Positions 49,944-58,972 of a stretch of DNA of 64,000 nucleotides are shown piece after piece. The notes beneath the pieces were generated by a model that did not search any database, had not been told where the DNA came from, and worked only from the letters and a program-made list of their open reading frames with translations. The translations under genes and the position numbers were made by a program. Each line of letters starts with the position of its first letter. Position 1 is the stretch's first letter. This DNA is from Bryobacterales bacterium (lineage in GTDB: Bacteria > Acidobacteriota > Terriglobia > Bryobacterales > UBA6623), in contig JAPOOG010000115.1 of NCBI GenBank assembly GCA_026713545.1, positions 45,951-109,950 on the forward strand, given 5' to 3'.

Positions 49944-51212
49944 TCAGGCGAGCCGATTCTTCAAGTCCGTTACACCGGCGATGGCGCGCTCGACGTGCTC
50001 CATCGTGTTGTAGAGGTGCGGGCAGAGCCGCAACCCTCCGGTCGCAGATCCCGCAATGCCGTATTTGTCATACATCGCGTTGACCAAGTCTCTGCGATTC
50101 TGATCAGGCACCTCGACGATGCACACGCCGCCGCTGACCTTCTCATCCATCGGCGTCACGAGCTTCGCGCCGACATCCCGCAAACCCTTCTTGAGAGTCT
50201 GGACCAGGGCGTAGAGGCGACCTTCGACCGCGGCAGGGCCGAGCATGGCGTGCATGTCGGCCATGGTGCCGACCGCGGCTAATCGTGAGTCGTCCCTCTG
50301 GCCGAAAGACTCGAACTTCCGTGCTCCCTGGAGAGCGGTTTCGGCTTTTTTCCCCCAACTGGGAGCCACAATGTTCGGCCACACTTCGCCGATGCGGTCT
50401 TTCTTGATGTACAGCAGTCCTACTTCGCGTGGGCCGCAAAACCACTTGTGCGAGCTGGCCGTGTAGGAATCGCAACCTATGTCATGGACATCGAGCGCTA
50501 CCGCGCCCCAGGACTGAGCGCCGTCGAGGTGATAGTAGATGCCTCGCCGCTTCGCCACAGCTCCGATCGCCATGACGGGGAGCCGGATCCCGCTGACGTT
50601 CGAGATGTGGGTGATCGACAGCAGCCGCGTGCGATCGGAGAGCTCGGCCTCGATGGCGTCGACGAGCGCTTGCTCGTTTTCAGGCTGTTTCGGGACAGCG
50701 ATACGCCTGACCGAGAAGCCTCGACGCGCGGATCGGACATCCCAAGCGACGTTGTTGGTGGGATGGTTCTGTTCCCAGATGACGACTTCATCTCCCTTGC
50801 CGAGCGAGAGGCCATTGTTGATGACGTTGTTGGCCTCGCTTGTGTTGCGGACCAGGGCAACCTCGTCCGGGTCGGCTCCGATGCCTTCGGCGACCTTGCG
50901 GCGCGACTCTTCCAGCAGCTTGCCGAACTTGCCGCGGTTGTTGAACGAGCAGTCATGATCGATGTCCCGCGTGAAGCGGACCACCTGTTCGGTCACGACC
51001 CGCGGCGAAGGACAGAGGTTCGCGGCGTTCATCGGCACCTTGGAGTCGTCGAACGGAAACTGCTGACGCACGAGCTCCCAACGCGACTCGATGCCGGCGG
51101 TAGCCGCGAGAGCGGGGCGGAGTTCCGCAAGGGAGGCAACGGCGGAGGGCAAGAACGCGGTGCTGCCAGCCAAGCTCTGCAAGAACGAACGGCGGGACGG
51201 GACGGTGGGCAT
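49944..51212 (-). CDS. Aminotransferase class V-fold PLP enzyme with TAT-like signal
   Basis: SRRSFLQSLAGSTAFLPSAVA leader; ALVRNTSEANNVINNGL; YHLDGAQSWGAVALDVHDIGCDSYTASSHKWFCGPREVGLLY. Confidence 0.92.
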   Translation of the reverse strand: MPTVPSRRSFLQSLAGSTAFLPSAVASLAELRPALAATAGIESRWELVRQQFPFDDSKVPMNAANLCPSPRVVTEQVVRFTRDIDHDCSFNNRGKFGKLLEESRRKVAEGIGADPDEVALVRNTSEANNVINNGLSLGKGDEVVIWEQNHPTNNVAWDVRSARRGFSVRRIAVPKQPENEQALVDAIEAELSDRTRLLSITHISNVSGIRLPVMAIGAVAKRRGIYYHLDGAQSWGAVALDVHDIGCDSYTASSHKWFCGPREVGLLYIKKDRIGEVWPNIVAPSWGKKAETALQGARKFESFGQRDDSRLAAVGTMADMHAMLGPAAVEGRLYALVQTLKKGLRDVGAKLVTPMDEKVSGGVCIVEVPDQNRRDLVNAMYDKYGIAGSATGGLRLCPHLYNTMEHVERAIAGVTDLKNRLA

Positions 51213-51344
51213 GACTACTCCTTTGGCGCGGCTATTGTGGCTGCTGTTGCTGCCAATGATAACGCGTCGCGGGCGTTGCCGGGGAGATCGGCCCCGGGGA
51301 GGTAGAGGGCTCAAGATGCCGCACCCTGCGCTTCATCGTGAAAT

Positions 51345-52172
51345 TCAGGCGTGTGCTTCCACCTGCCGGCCACGGCGGGCGAAGACGAGGTAGGCGCCGG
51401 CGAGAATCAGCACAACCGCGACCCACTGCGTTGTGCTGAGAGGTCCGTCGAAGGGAAAGGCGCGGACGGAGGCGTCCCGGAAGAACTCGACGACGAGCCG
51501 GAAGGTGGAATACAACATCAGATACCAGCCGAGCACGGTTCCGGGCCGGTGCGGGCGTTCGAGCAGCCGCCAAAGGATGAGACCTACCGCCAGGGCGCCC
51601 GCCGCCTCGTAAAGCTGGGTCGGGTGCAAGTGAACGTTCAGCGGCACACCGACCAATCGGTGGGCATTCGGGTCGGTGAAGGCCAGTCCCCAGGGGACGT
51701 CCGTCGGCTTGCCCCAGCAGCAACCCGCAGCGAAGCAGCCCAAGCGGCCGACGGAATGTCCGATGGCTACGGCTGGGGCGAACAGGTCGGCGGTGGCCAG
51801 GCCGGGCAGTCCTTCTCGGCGCGCATACCAGAACGCGGTCGCCATGGCGGCGAGAAGTCCTCCGTAGAAGATGCCTCCCGCTTGCAGCGCGCTCAACGAG
51901 AACAGACGGCTGGGGTCATTCAAATAGATGTCAATGTCCACCAGCATCATGAACAGCTTGGCCCCGACAATCGCCGCCAAGGCGACGTAGACGCCGAGGT
52001 TCATCATCTTGTCGGCGTCGAAGCCGTGCCGCTTCGCCAGCCGCGCGAGCAGGTAGAGTCCGACGAGGAAGCCTGAGGCAACAAGCACGCCGTAGGTCGG
52101 CAGTGAAAACGGACCTATTTCTCCCAGTAACGGAAGGGACAGCGGCCCGAGCGTGAAGAGTGTGGGACACAT
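51345..52172 (-). CDS. lgt: Prolipoprotein diacylglyceryl transferase
   Basis: GGIFYGGLLAAMATAFWYAR...VGRLGCFAAGCCWGKPTDVPWGLAF...HPTQLYEA. Confidence 0.95.
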   Translation of the reverse strand: MCPTLFTLGPLSLPLLGEIGPFSLPTYGVLVASGFLVGLYLLARLAKRHGFDADKMMNLGVYVALAAIVGAKLFMMLVDIDIYLNDPSRLFSLSALQAGGIFYGGLLAAMATAFWYARREGLPGLATADLFAPAVAIGHSVGRLGCFAAGCCWGKPTDVPWGLAFTDPNAHRLVGVPLNVHLHPTQLYEAAGALAVGLILWRLLERPHRPGTVLGWYLMLYSTFRLVVEFFRDASVRAFPFDGPLSTTQWVAVVLILAGAYLVFARRGRQVEAHA

Positions 52173-52178
52173 GGCGGG

Positions 52179-52685
52179 TTAAGCCGATTCGGGTTCTTGA
52201 CCGGGCCGTTGTCGGGGACGGAAGGATTCAAGCAATAAGAGTCCGGCGCCGACGGTGATGCAGCTATCGGCCACATTGAATGCCGGCCAGTGGTACGCAC
52301 CTACATAGAAATCCAGAAAGTCGACCACGTAGCCGTATGCGAAGCGGTCATAGAGATTGCCGGCCGCGCCGGCCAGTATCATCGTCAAGCCGAGGGTCGT
52401 CCGCAGGCCGGCGGACTCGGTCTTCGAGAAGATGTAGACAATAAACACCAGGGCGGCGATTGAGAACAGGGGAATGACGTAGTCCTTCACGAATGGTTGA
52501 GCGTCAGCAAAAAGACTGAACGCGATGCCGGTATTCCGCGTGTGGACCAAGTTGAAGAAACTGTCGATGACGGGCTTGCTGTCGTAGAGGAGCATTTTCT
52601 CGGCGACAGCGAGTTTGGTGATACGGTCGAGGGCAATGAGAAACGCCGCCAGCAGGACATAAGGCATTCGCGACCGAATTGTCAT
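52179..52685 (-). CDS. lspA: Lipoprotein signal peptidase (signal peptidase II)
   Basis: LDRITKLAV; LVHTRNTGIAFSLF; GAAGNLYDRFAYGYVVDFLDFYVGAYHWPAFNVADSCITVGAGLLL. Confidence 0.95.
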   Translation of the reverse strand: MTIRSRMPYVLLAAFLIALDRITKLAVAEKMLLYDSKPVIDSFFNLVHTRNTGIAFSLFADAQPFVKDYVIPLFSIAALVFIVYIFSKTESAGLRTTLGLTMILAGAAGNLYDRFAYGYVVDFLDFYVGAYHWPAFNVADSCITVGAGLLLLESFRPRQRPGQEPESA

Positions 52686-53141
52686 GAAAGGCAACGACGG
52701 CTCGTTGCAATCGGACCGCAACGAGCCCTAAGTCTAGCAACGTGCCGAGCCGCGCCGTGAACGTTGCCCGTTCACTGTTAATCCCTGTCGACTGGCCCCG
52801 TCTTGCGTAGATGCGGTTGCAGGACGCATCTGGCCTGGGATCCGTGGGAAACCTTTCTCGACTCAACTGGATCCTGGTCAGCACGGCCGGCGACATCAAT
52901 CTGCGTGAGTACGATATGCTGTTCATCCGCCCCGGTTCATGGTGGGGCCTGGCGGACATCTCCCTGATGGCAACCTCGCCTACGAAGGGATTACCTTTGA
53001 CTGATCTGACCGTGATGCTCCCACCGGTTGCCTGCGAACTTGTTTTTCTGAAGGCTTAACCTGCGGATATGGCGCAATGTCCTCAGAAGCAAACAATAAA
53101 GCAGTGAAACCCTCAGACGTATTCTTGCGTCCAAGCTGCCC

Positions 53142-54038
53142 GTGAGAGGTTACCTGTTCCTCCGGTGGTTCACCGTCAGCGCCATGGCTCTGTCAGCAGG
53201 ATTCCCTCAGGGCCAACCCCGAACCACAACAGAGGAGCGACAGGAGCTGGATCGGGAACAGGATCGGGCCGCCTACGAGTATCGACAAACCGAGCGGGCG
53301 CGGGATCAGTTTTATCAGCGGAATGTGCCGGGCCACGAGCGGAGAGACAGGACTTTTGGCAGACTTTATCGAAAATACTCTCGGGAGACGAAGCCGTCGT
53401 TCGAAAGCATTACAAACCTGGCGGCCCCCAAAGCAGCCCGCAGAGCCTACCAGAAGGCTCTGAGAGCTCTGGACCGCGAGCCGCCCGAATACGTCGGCGC
53501 CATGAACAGCGTCAAGGAAGCGCTCGAACTCTATCGTGACTATGCCGCTGCATGGGTACTGCTTGGGAGAATCCAGTTGCATCGAGGCAATCGGGAAGAA
53601 GCCGTCGCGGGCTTCCAGAGGTCGATCGAGATCGATCCGAAGTATCTGGAACCCTATCCTGATCTTGCTTATCTGACAGTTGCCGAAAAGAAGTGGCCGG
53701 ATGTGATACGGCTCGGCGACGAGATGATCAAGATCAATCCGTATTTCACACTCGGCTACTACTATCGGGGCCTCGGCCTCCTTCAGCGGGATCAACTCAA
53801 AACGGCCGAAAAGGCCTTCCTCGTTGCCCTGGCCACCCCCGACATCGCCTTGTTTCCCGACGTGCACTACATGTTGGGAGAGGTCTACCGGCAGCAAGGA
53901 AGCTATCGTCTGGCGGCCCGGGAGTACCGCCTTTATCTAGCCGCTATGCCCGGAGGCTTCTGGTCAGGGTCAGCGACTCGCCGGCTCTACGAATGGGAAA
54001 CCCTCGGCGTCATCCGTACAAGAAGCGCGAACAGATAG
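53142..54038 (+). CDS. Tetratricopeptide repeat protein with signal peptide
   Basis: AWVLLGRIQLHRGNREEAVAGFQRSIEIDPKYLEPYPDLAYLTVAEKKWPDVIRLGDEMIKINPYFTLGYYYRGLGLL. Confidence 0.8.
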   Translation: MRGYLFLRWFTVSAMALSAGFPQGQPRTTTEERQELDREQDRAAYEYRQTERARDQFYQRNVPGHERRDRTFGRLYRKYSRETKPSFESITNLAAPKAARRAYQKALRALDREPPEYVGAMNSVKEALELYRDYAAAWVLLGRIQLHRGNREEAVAGFQRSIEIDPKYLEPYPDLAYLTVAEKKWPDVIRLGDEMIKINPYFTLGYYYRGLGLLQRDQLKTAEKAFLVALATPDIALFPDVHYMLGEVYRQQGSYRLAAREYRLYLAAMPGGFWSGSATRRLYEWETLGVIRTRSANR

Positions 54039-54277
54039 AGGAGAACCGCCCTATTTGCTGCGGGGCAGGTCGGCCTCAAGCCCGTATCCGCGTAGAGTTC
54101 GCCGCTGCGTCCGAACGCTGACTTCTGCCGGTCATGGGTGTCCCAGTCATTTCCCTCTCTATCTCACGTCATAGCTTTCTCATTTAAATTCTTTTTTATA
54201 AGTCATATCAGAATAAAATCTCAGGTAATAGTTCAGGAATTGCCGGCGCGGCTTCGCATGCTGCATCAACACAACGT

Positions 54278-56155
54278 CTACCGTTTGATCATCCAGCCGC
54301 GATCCCAGGGATGTGCGAGGGTCGGCTGATTGGCATAACGCTTCATCTTGAACACCATCTGCGCGCCGGAGCCGGGCTCCAAGCGGACATTCAAGATCGG
54401 CGAATCGATTTCCGTGGTCTTGCCGTTGATCGTCGCCGAAAGAAACTGGTGCTCTCCATAGCCGCCGGCCTGAACGGTGACGGGCCGTGCTTCGGTCTGG
54501 CTCACGTTGACCAGAGTGAGCGTGAGCGAGTCGTCGGTCATCTTCTCGACCAGCGACGCCACGTCCTCGGGAGGGCCGGCCCGGCGATTCGCGGGGTCGA
54601 AGTAGCGGACGCGGCTATGCAGGGTCCAGAGCTTACCCGCAAAATAGCCGCCGAGCATCAGGTTCGTCAACGTATCCGTCTGCGCGGGCGAGAAACCGAG
54701 CAGATAGTCGGCCAGCCGCGTGTCGGGGGAGGTATCGTCCTCATCAATCCGCCGGATCTGCCTCCGGATCGTTTCGAAGTCACGTTGGAGCGCCTGTTCC
54801 GGGTAATCGGGATTCTTGCCCTCCAGAAATCCGACCCAGCCGTCCATCGGGACATGCTCCAGATCGTCGCGGTCCATCGACCACAGGTACACCTCCGTGG
54901 CGCGGCCAAGGTGCGGCTTGCCGCCGAAGCGGTACCACTCGGGCTTGCCGTTCTTGGTGTGATGGCGCGGATCGCCGTACATCGAAGGATAGACTTCCTT
55001 GCCATCGACGATCTTCTTCTGGGCATAGACAAGATCAAGCTGCTTGCGGAGAACGCCGACGTAGGCCTGATCGCCGGTCAGCAGGAATGCATTGCTGAAT
55101 CCAGGCCAACTCCCGGACGTTACGGTGTTGCGGTGCGCGATCCGGTCGATTTCACCGTCGTAGATCGTGAAGTTCCAGCCGTAGGTGCCTTTCCACCACT
55201 GGCCGTCGTACTCGCCGCCGATCTTGCCGTTGAGCCCGATATTGGTCGGTATCATCCCGCCGGCTTCGGCCACCCGGCCTTTCCAGGCGTTGACATACTC
55301 GAGCACCCAGTCGCGGTACTTGTCTTCGTGGGTAAGCATGTAGGCGCGCAGAGCCAGATTCGTAGCCCCGAGATTGAGCGGATGGTCGCCGACGCTGTCG
55401 AGATACTCGGCGCAGTGGGACAGCATCTTGTCATAGACGGACATGAGATCAACGAGCTTGTTGCGTCCATGAGGCCCGTGCAGTATGTGAAACATCCCCG
55501 GGACCGGATCGCCGACCCAATCGTAGGTCGTCGCCTTGTGCATCATCGGTCCCTTGCTGCCGTTCCAAATGCTGCGGATGATCTTGTGCTTGGGATCGTA
55601 GTTGGGTGCGGACGGATCTTCGTTCATGTACAGCCCGGCGAAGCGTTTCATGCGGGTGCGAAACGTCGTGTTCGCAGGTTCGGAGAGGCCCTGGAACATG
55701 ATGCCCCGCATCCCCTCGCCGGTATGGAACCAGTCGGACTGCGTGATGAACTCCTGGTGGTAGGAGCCGTTTTCCGACAGCTTGGTCAGGGTCGTTTTCA
55801 ACTCACCGTACTGCTTGTAGTGGCCTTCGAGCCCTTTCTTGAAAAGCTCCAGGACTTCATCGGAGCCGCCGAGGGCGTGGAGCAGAGTCCAGTTGTAGTA
55901 GGTCTCGATCGCGTCGTCGGGGCCGTCGAGCGTCCCCCAGCGAGGAGTATGCAGCAGATAGCCTCGGTCGTCGATGTAACGGTCACCGAAGTGAAGGACG
56001 GCCCGGGAGTTGGCGTCAAGCAGAGCGCGCTCCATCAGCGCCCAGCCGGGGGGAGGCATGGGAGTGTCGATAACGATGGTATTCTCAGCCACCGCCGGGG
56101 ACAGGGCGACGAGCGCGATGAGCGCGGATGCAAGCAGGGTTCGATAAGACGACAT
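54278..56155 (-). CDS. Secreted hypothetical protein, possible alpha/alpha-barrel enzyme
   Basis: 625 aa, signal MSSYRTLLASALIALVALSPAVA; Trp/Tyr-rich helical core; track ORF N-terminus (to 56578) is repeat-derived. Confidence 0.75.
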   Translation of the reverse strand: MSSYRTLLASALIALVALSPAVAENTIVIDTPMPPPGWALMERALLDANSRAVLHFGDRYIDDRGYLLHTPRWGTLDGPDDAIETYYNWTLLHALGGSDEVLELFKKGLEGHYKQYGELKTTLTKLSENGSYHQEFITQSDWFHTGEGMRGIMFQGLSEPANTTFRTRMKRFAGLYMNEDPSAPNYDPKHKIIRSIWNGSKGPMMHKATTYDWVGDPVPGMFHILHGPHGRNKLVDLMSVYDKMLSHCAEYLDSVGDHPLNLGATNLALRAYMLTHEDKYRDWVLEYVNAWKGRVAEAGGMIPTNIGLNGKIGGEYDGQWWKGTYGWNFTIYDGEIDRIAHRNTVTSGSWPGFSNAFLLTGDQAYVGVLRKQLDLVYAQKKIVDGKEVYPSMYGDPRHHTKNGKPEWYRFGGKPHLGRATEVYLWSMDRDDLEHVPMDGWVGFLEGKNPDYPEQALQRDFETIRRQIRRIDEDDTSPDTRLADYLLGFSPAQTDTLTNLMLGGYFAGKLWTLHSRVRYFDPANRRAGPPEDVASLVEKMTDDSLTLTLVNVSQTEARPVTVQAGGYGEHQFLSATINGKTTEIDSPILNVRLEPGSGAQMVFKMKRYANQPTLAHPWDRGWMIKR

Positions 56156-56257
56156 GGGTGGGATTCTCCGTTTGGACAGCTCTGAAACGTAGGGGTTCAT
56201 CGTGGCACCAGCTTGGAGGGTTGTCAAGGCGCCGTGAAGTTGTGTCCACGGGGTATA

Positions 56258-56360
56258 GAACACCTCCTTTCTCAGCATGGGTTCATTCGGCGTTCGCCGC
56301 AGCCGAACGAGCCCGGAGGGCGGCGGGAGCGGCAGCGGACGGAGCGCGGACAGCGGCTCG
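56258..56360 (-). repeat. Dispersed repeat family B, copy B3
   Basis: GAACACCTCCTTTCTCAGCATGGGTTCATTCGGCGTTCGCCGCAGCCGAACGAGCCCGGAGGGCGGCGGGAGC. Confidence 0.75.
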
Positions 56361-56589
56361 GGGGGTATCCGAAGAATTCCGAAGAATTCCGAAGAATTGT
56401 GGGATATTGACCCGTTAGGATTCGGTAAAAAGTCGTCATCAGGCGGCAAAAACCCGTTCTCACGCGGCAAAGACCCGTTCTCCAGCGGCAATAACCCAGA
56501 ATATCGAGGAATGGCCCCGTCAAGATTCGCAGCGAAGTCGTCAGGGGGCGGCGGGCGCGGGGATCCGGGCGGCGGCAAAGTCCGTAATT

Positions 56590-56995
56590 CGTAAAAAGCA
56601 TAAAGGCCGTGTCTCGTGTCTCGTGTCTCGTGTTTCGTGAAAACCTGAAAAGCGGTGGTTTGTGACTAGTGGCTAGTGAAAGCCTTGATTCGTGACCCGC
56701 ACGGACTGCGCCTCACCAGTTGGTGAGACATGCAGGGCAAGATTTCCGTCTCTCTGTCCTCATGCTACGCAGGCCGGGGCGGAAAAAAAAGACTGAAGGG
56801 CTTCAGTACCCAAAGGTACTGATTCGTCACTCGTGGAAACGTAAAAGCCGTGTTTCGTGTCTCGTGAAAACCATTGGCGGGGGCCTGGTTCGCTCCAGAA
56901 AGAAATGTCTGACGGCCAGTGAACCTTAAAGGCCGTGTTTCGTGATTCGTGACCCGCACGGACTTCGCCTCGCCTCGTGGTGAAAAATGCAGGCT
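56590..56995. repeat. Composite family C/D repeat with heptanucleotide arrays and right inverted end
   Basis: AAAGGCCGTGTCTCGTGTCTCGTGTCTCGTGTTTCGTGAAAACC; GACTGAAGGGCTTCAGTACC; CGCTCCAGAAAGAAATGTCTGACGGCCAGTGAACC; ends TGGTGAAAAATGCAGGCTA. Confidence 0.82.
56782..56810 (-). terminator. Terminator-like hairpin with U-tract on minus strand (family D)
   Basis: Minus strand GGTACTGAAGCCCTTCAGTCTTTTTTTTCC. Confidence 0.5.
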
Positions 56996-57087
56996 AGGGG
57001 TTTGGCGGACTTGCCCCAACCGTTCCGACGGGGGGACAGGCGGCAGGCGCCGGAAGCAGGGCGGCGAATCTCCCTACACTGGAGGGC

Positions 57088-57918
57088 ATGCCGCCCCGCA
57101 AGGCGCGCCCCCCGCTCGGACAGCACTTCCTGCGCGACGCGTCCGTATGCGCCCGGATCGCTGACGCCATCGTTTCGCCGCCGGAGGCTCATGTGATCGA
57201 AGTCGGGCCGGGGCGCGGCGCACTGACCGGACACCTGGCGGCCAAAGGGGTTCCGCTCACGGTCGTCGAGGTTGACGAGGCGCTGGCCGACGGGCTGCGA
57301 CAGAAGTACGAAGGGCAAGCGCGGGTCGAGGTAATTTGCGCGGACATCCTCGATATCGACTTGCCGGACCTGATCGTACAGAGAACAACGGGCCGCGCCG
57401 TCATCGCCGGGAATCTGCCGTACTACATCACGTCGCCCATAGTGCGTACAGTATTCTCGGCCGCGGCCCGAATCGAGCAGTCAGTCTTTCTGATCCAGAA
57501 GGAAGTCGCTCTGCGGCTCGTCGCCCGCAAAGACTCGCGCGACTACGGCTTCCTCTCCGTTCTGTGCCGGCTTCATGCCGAGCCGGAGTTGTTGTTCAGC
57601 GTGCCACCGGAGGCTTTTCAACCCTCACCCGAGGTCACTTCCGCAGTAGTGCGGCTCAGGATACGGCGTGACATACACGCCGCCCCCCGTTTCATCGACT
57701 TTCTCCAACGCTGTTTTGCTCATCCGCGCAAGAAGCTGCTGAACAACCTCTGTGGGATCTATCCGAGGGAAACCCTGCGGCGGAGCCCCGAGACCGAACT
57801 AAGGGCGCAGCAACTCGATCTCGAAGAATTGCGGACGCTTTGGACCACGCTGGAGGAAGCTTCGCCGCCCCGCATCGCGAGGTCGCGACTGCCGCCGCAT
57901 GGTATGATTGACCGCTGA
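57088..57918 (+). CDS. rsmA: 16S rRNA (adenine(1518)-N(6)/adenine(1519)-N(6))-dimethyltransferase
   Basis: PPLGQHFLRDASVCARIADA; VIEVGPGRGALTGHLAAKG; VIAGNLPYYITSPI. Confidence 0.95.
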   Translation: MPPRKARPPLGQHFLRDASVCARIADAIVSPPEAHVIEVGPGRGALTGHLAAKGVPLTVVEVDEALADGLRQKYEGQARVEVICADILDIDLPDLIVQRTTGRAVIAGNLPYYITSPIVRTVFSAAARIEQSVFLIQKEVALRLVARKDSRDYGFLSVLCRLHAEPELLFSVPPEAFQPSPEVTSAVVRLRIRRDIHAAPRFIDFLQRCFAHPRKKLLNNLCGIYPRETLRRSPETELRAQQLDLEELRTLWTTLEEASPPRIARSRLPPHGMIDR

Positions 57919-58001
57919 ATCCCGGCCCCAATACGGCATTGACCAGAGGTCCCTGTCCGTTTCTCGGTGCAAACGAACTACCGGTCCCAATGGAGGGAAA
58001 C

Positions 58002-58964
58002 ATGAAGAGGTTCCTGTTACTCGTTGCTGTCTTCGCCGCCGCCGGCTTAGTCAACTTGTCCATCGTCGAGTCGGCGGCGCCGCCCGCCGACAAGCGGATC
58101 AACCGCGCGATCGAACTGCTTGAGAAAGACCAGCCCATCTACTACACCCAGATCGCGGCGACCGACATCGACTACGAAAAAGGCAAGGAGATGGTGAACA
58201 CCTGGGCCGACTACATCAGCGTCGAGATGGAGCACGGCGCCTACAACATTCCCGGTCTGCGGGCCTTCATGCGGGGCCTGGTCGATGCCGGCCCGACGAA
58301 GAGCGGCCACCGCACGCCCACCGTGATCTGCACGCTCCCCGTGGGCGGCATCAGCGCCGAAGTCATGCGGGCGAACTACTGGATGGTCGAGCAGGTGCTG
58401 GGATCGGGCGTTCATGGCATTCTTCTGTGCCATGCCCGTTCACCCGAGGCCGTTCGGGTGTTGGTGGAATCCTCGCGATTCGTGACCAATAAACGTGCTG
58501 TGGGATCAGGCGGTCTCGGCGAGGGCATGCGAGGCGCCGGCGGACAAGGTTTCGCTTCCCGCATATGGGGCATCAGCGGCGACGAATACACCAGAAAGGC
58601 CGAGCCTTGGCCGCTGGATCCCGAGGGCGAGATTCTGCTCGGCCTGAAGATCGAAGACCGTCATGCTCTGCAGAATGCCGAGGCGAGCGCCGCTGTTCCC
58701 GGCATCGGATTCGCCGAATGGGGTCCGGGTGACATGGGCATGTCCCTGGGCATACCCGGACCGGAGGGCCGCAGCTCACCGATCATGCAGCAGGCCAGGA
58801 AGAAGGTCTTCGATGCGACCAAGAAGGCCAAGATCGCGTTCCTGAACGGCGTCACCCCGGAAAACGTCAAGCAGATGATCGACGAGGGTGTGCGAATCGG
58901 CTCGGGCGGTCAGGAAGCGGCGGAGATCGGCCGCAAGTACACGAAGCGCAAGATGCCCTGGTAG
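58002..58964 (+). CDS. HpcH/HpaI aldolase/citrate lyase family protein with Sec signal
   Basis: MKRFLLLVAVFAAAGLVNLSIVESA leader; YISVEMEHGAYNIPGLRAFMRGL; GVHGILLCHARSPEAVRVLVE; IEDRHALQNAEA. Confidence 0.88.
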   Translation: MKRFLLLVAVFAAAGLVNLSIVESAAPPADKRINRAIELLEKDQPIYYTQIAATDIDYEKGKEMVNTWADYISVEMEHGAYNIPGLRAFMRGLVDAGPTKSGHRTPTVICTLPVGGISAEVMRANYWMVEQVLGSGVHGILLCHARSPEAVRVLVESSRFVTNKRAVGSGGLGEGMRGAGGQGFASRIWGISGDEYTRKAEPWPLDPEGEILLGLKIEDRHALQNAEASAAVPGIGFAEWGPGDMGMSLGIPGPEGRSSPIMQQARKKVFDATKKAKIAFLNGVTPENVKQMIDEGVRIGSGGQEAAEIGRKYTKRKMPW

Positions 58965-58972
58965 CGGCCCGA

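Noticed and set aside
52811-53059. 82-aa plus-strand ORF between lspA and the TPR gene
   Set aside because: No family resemblance and no clear RBS; insufficient support.
54051-54121. Minus-strand QRRTLRGYGLEADLPRSK* resembling the C-terminus of an OmpR-type response regulator
   Set aside because: Too short and in competition with other frames. Kept only as a hint alongside the AT-rich island at 54160-54245.
54311-56185. 624-aa plus-strand ORF antisense to the secreted hypothetical protein
   Set aside because: GC-rich shadow ORF with no recognisable motifs. The opposite strand has a signal peptide and protein-like composition.
56156-56578. N-terminal extension of the 766-aa ORF (PPPGSPRPPPPDD...)
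   Set aside because: Encoded by repeat B3 and its flank. A normal signal peptide begins at 56155.
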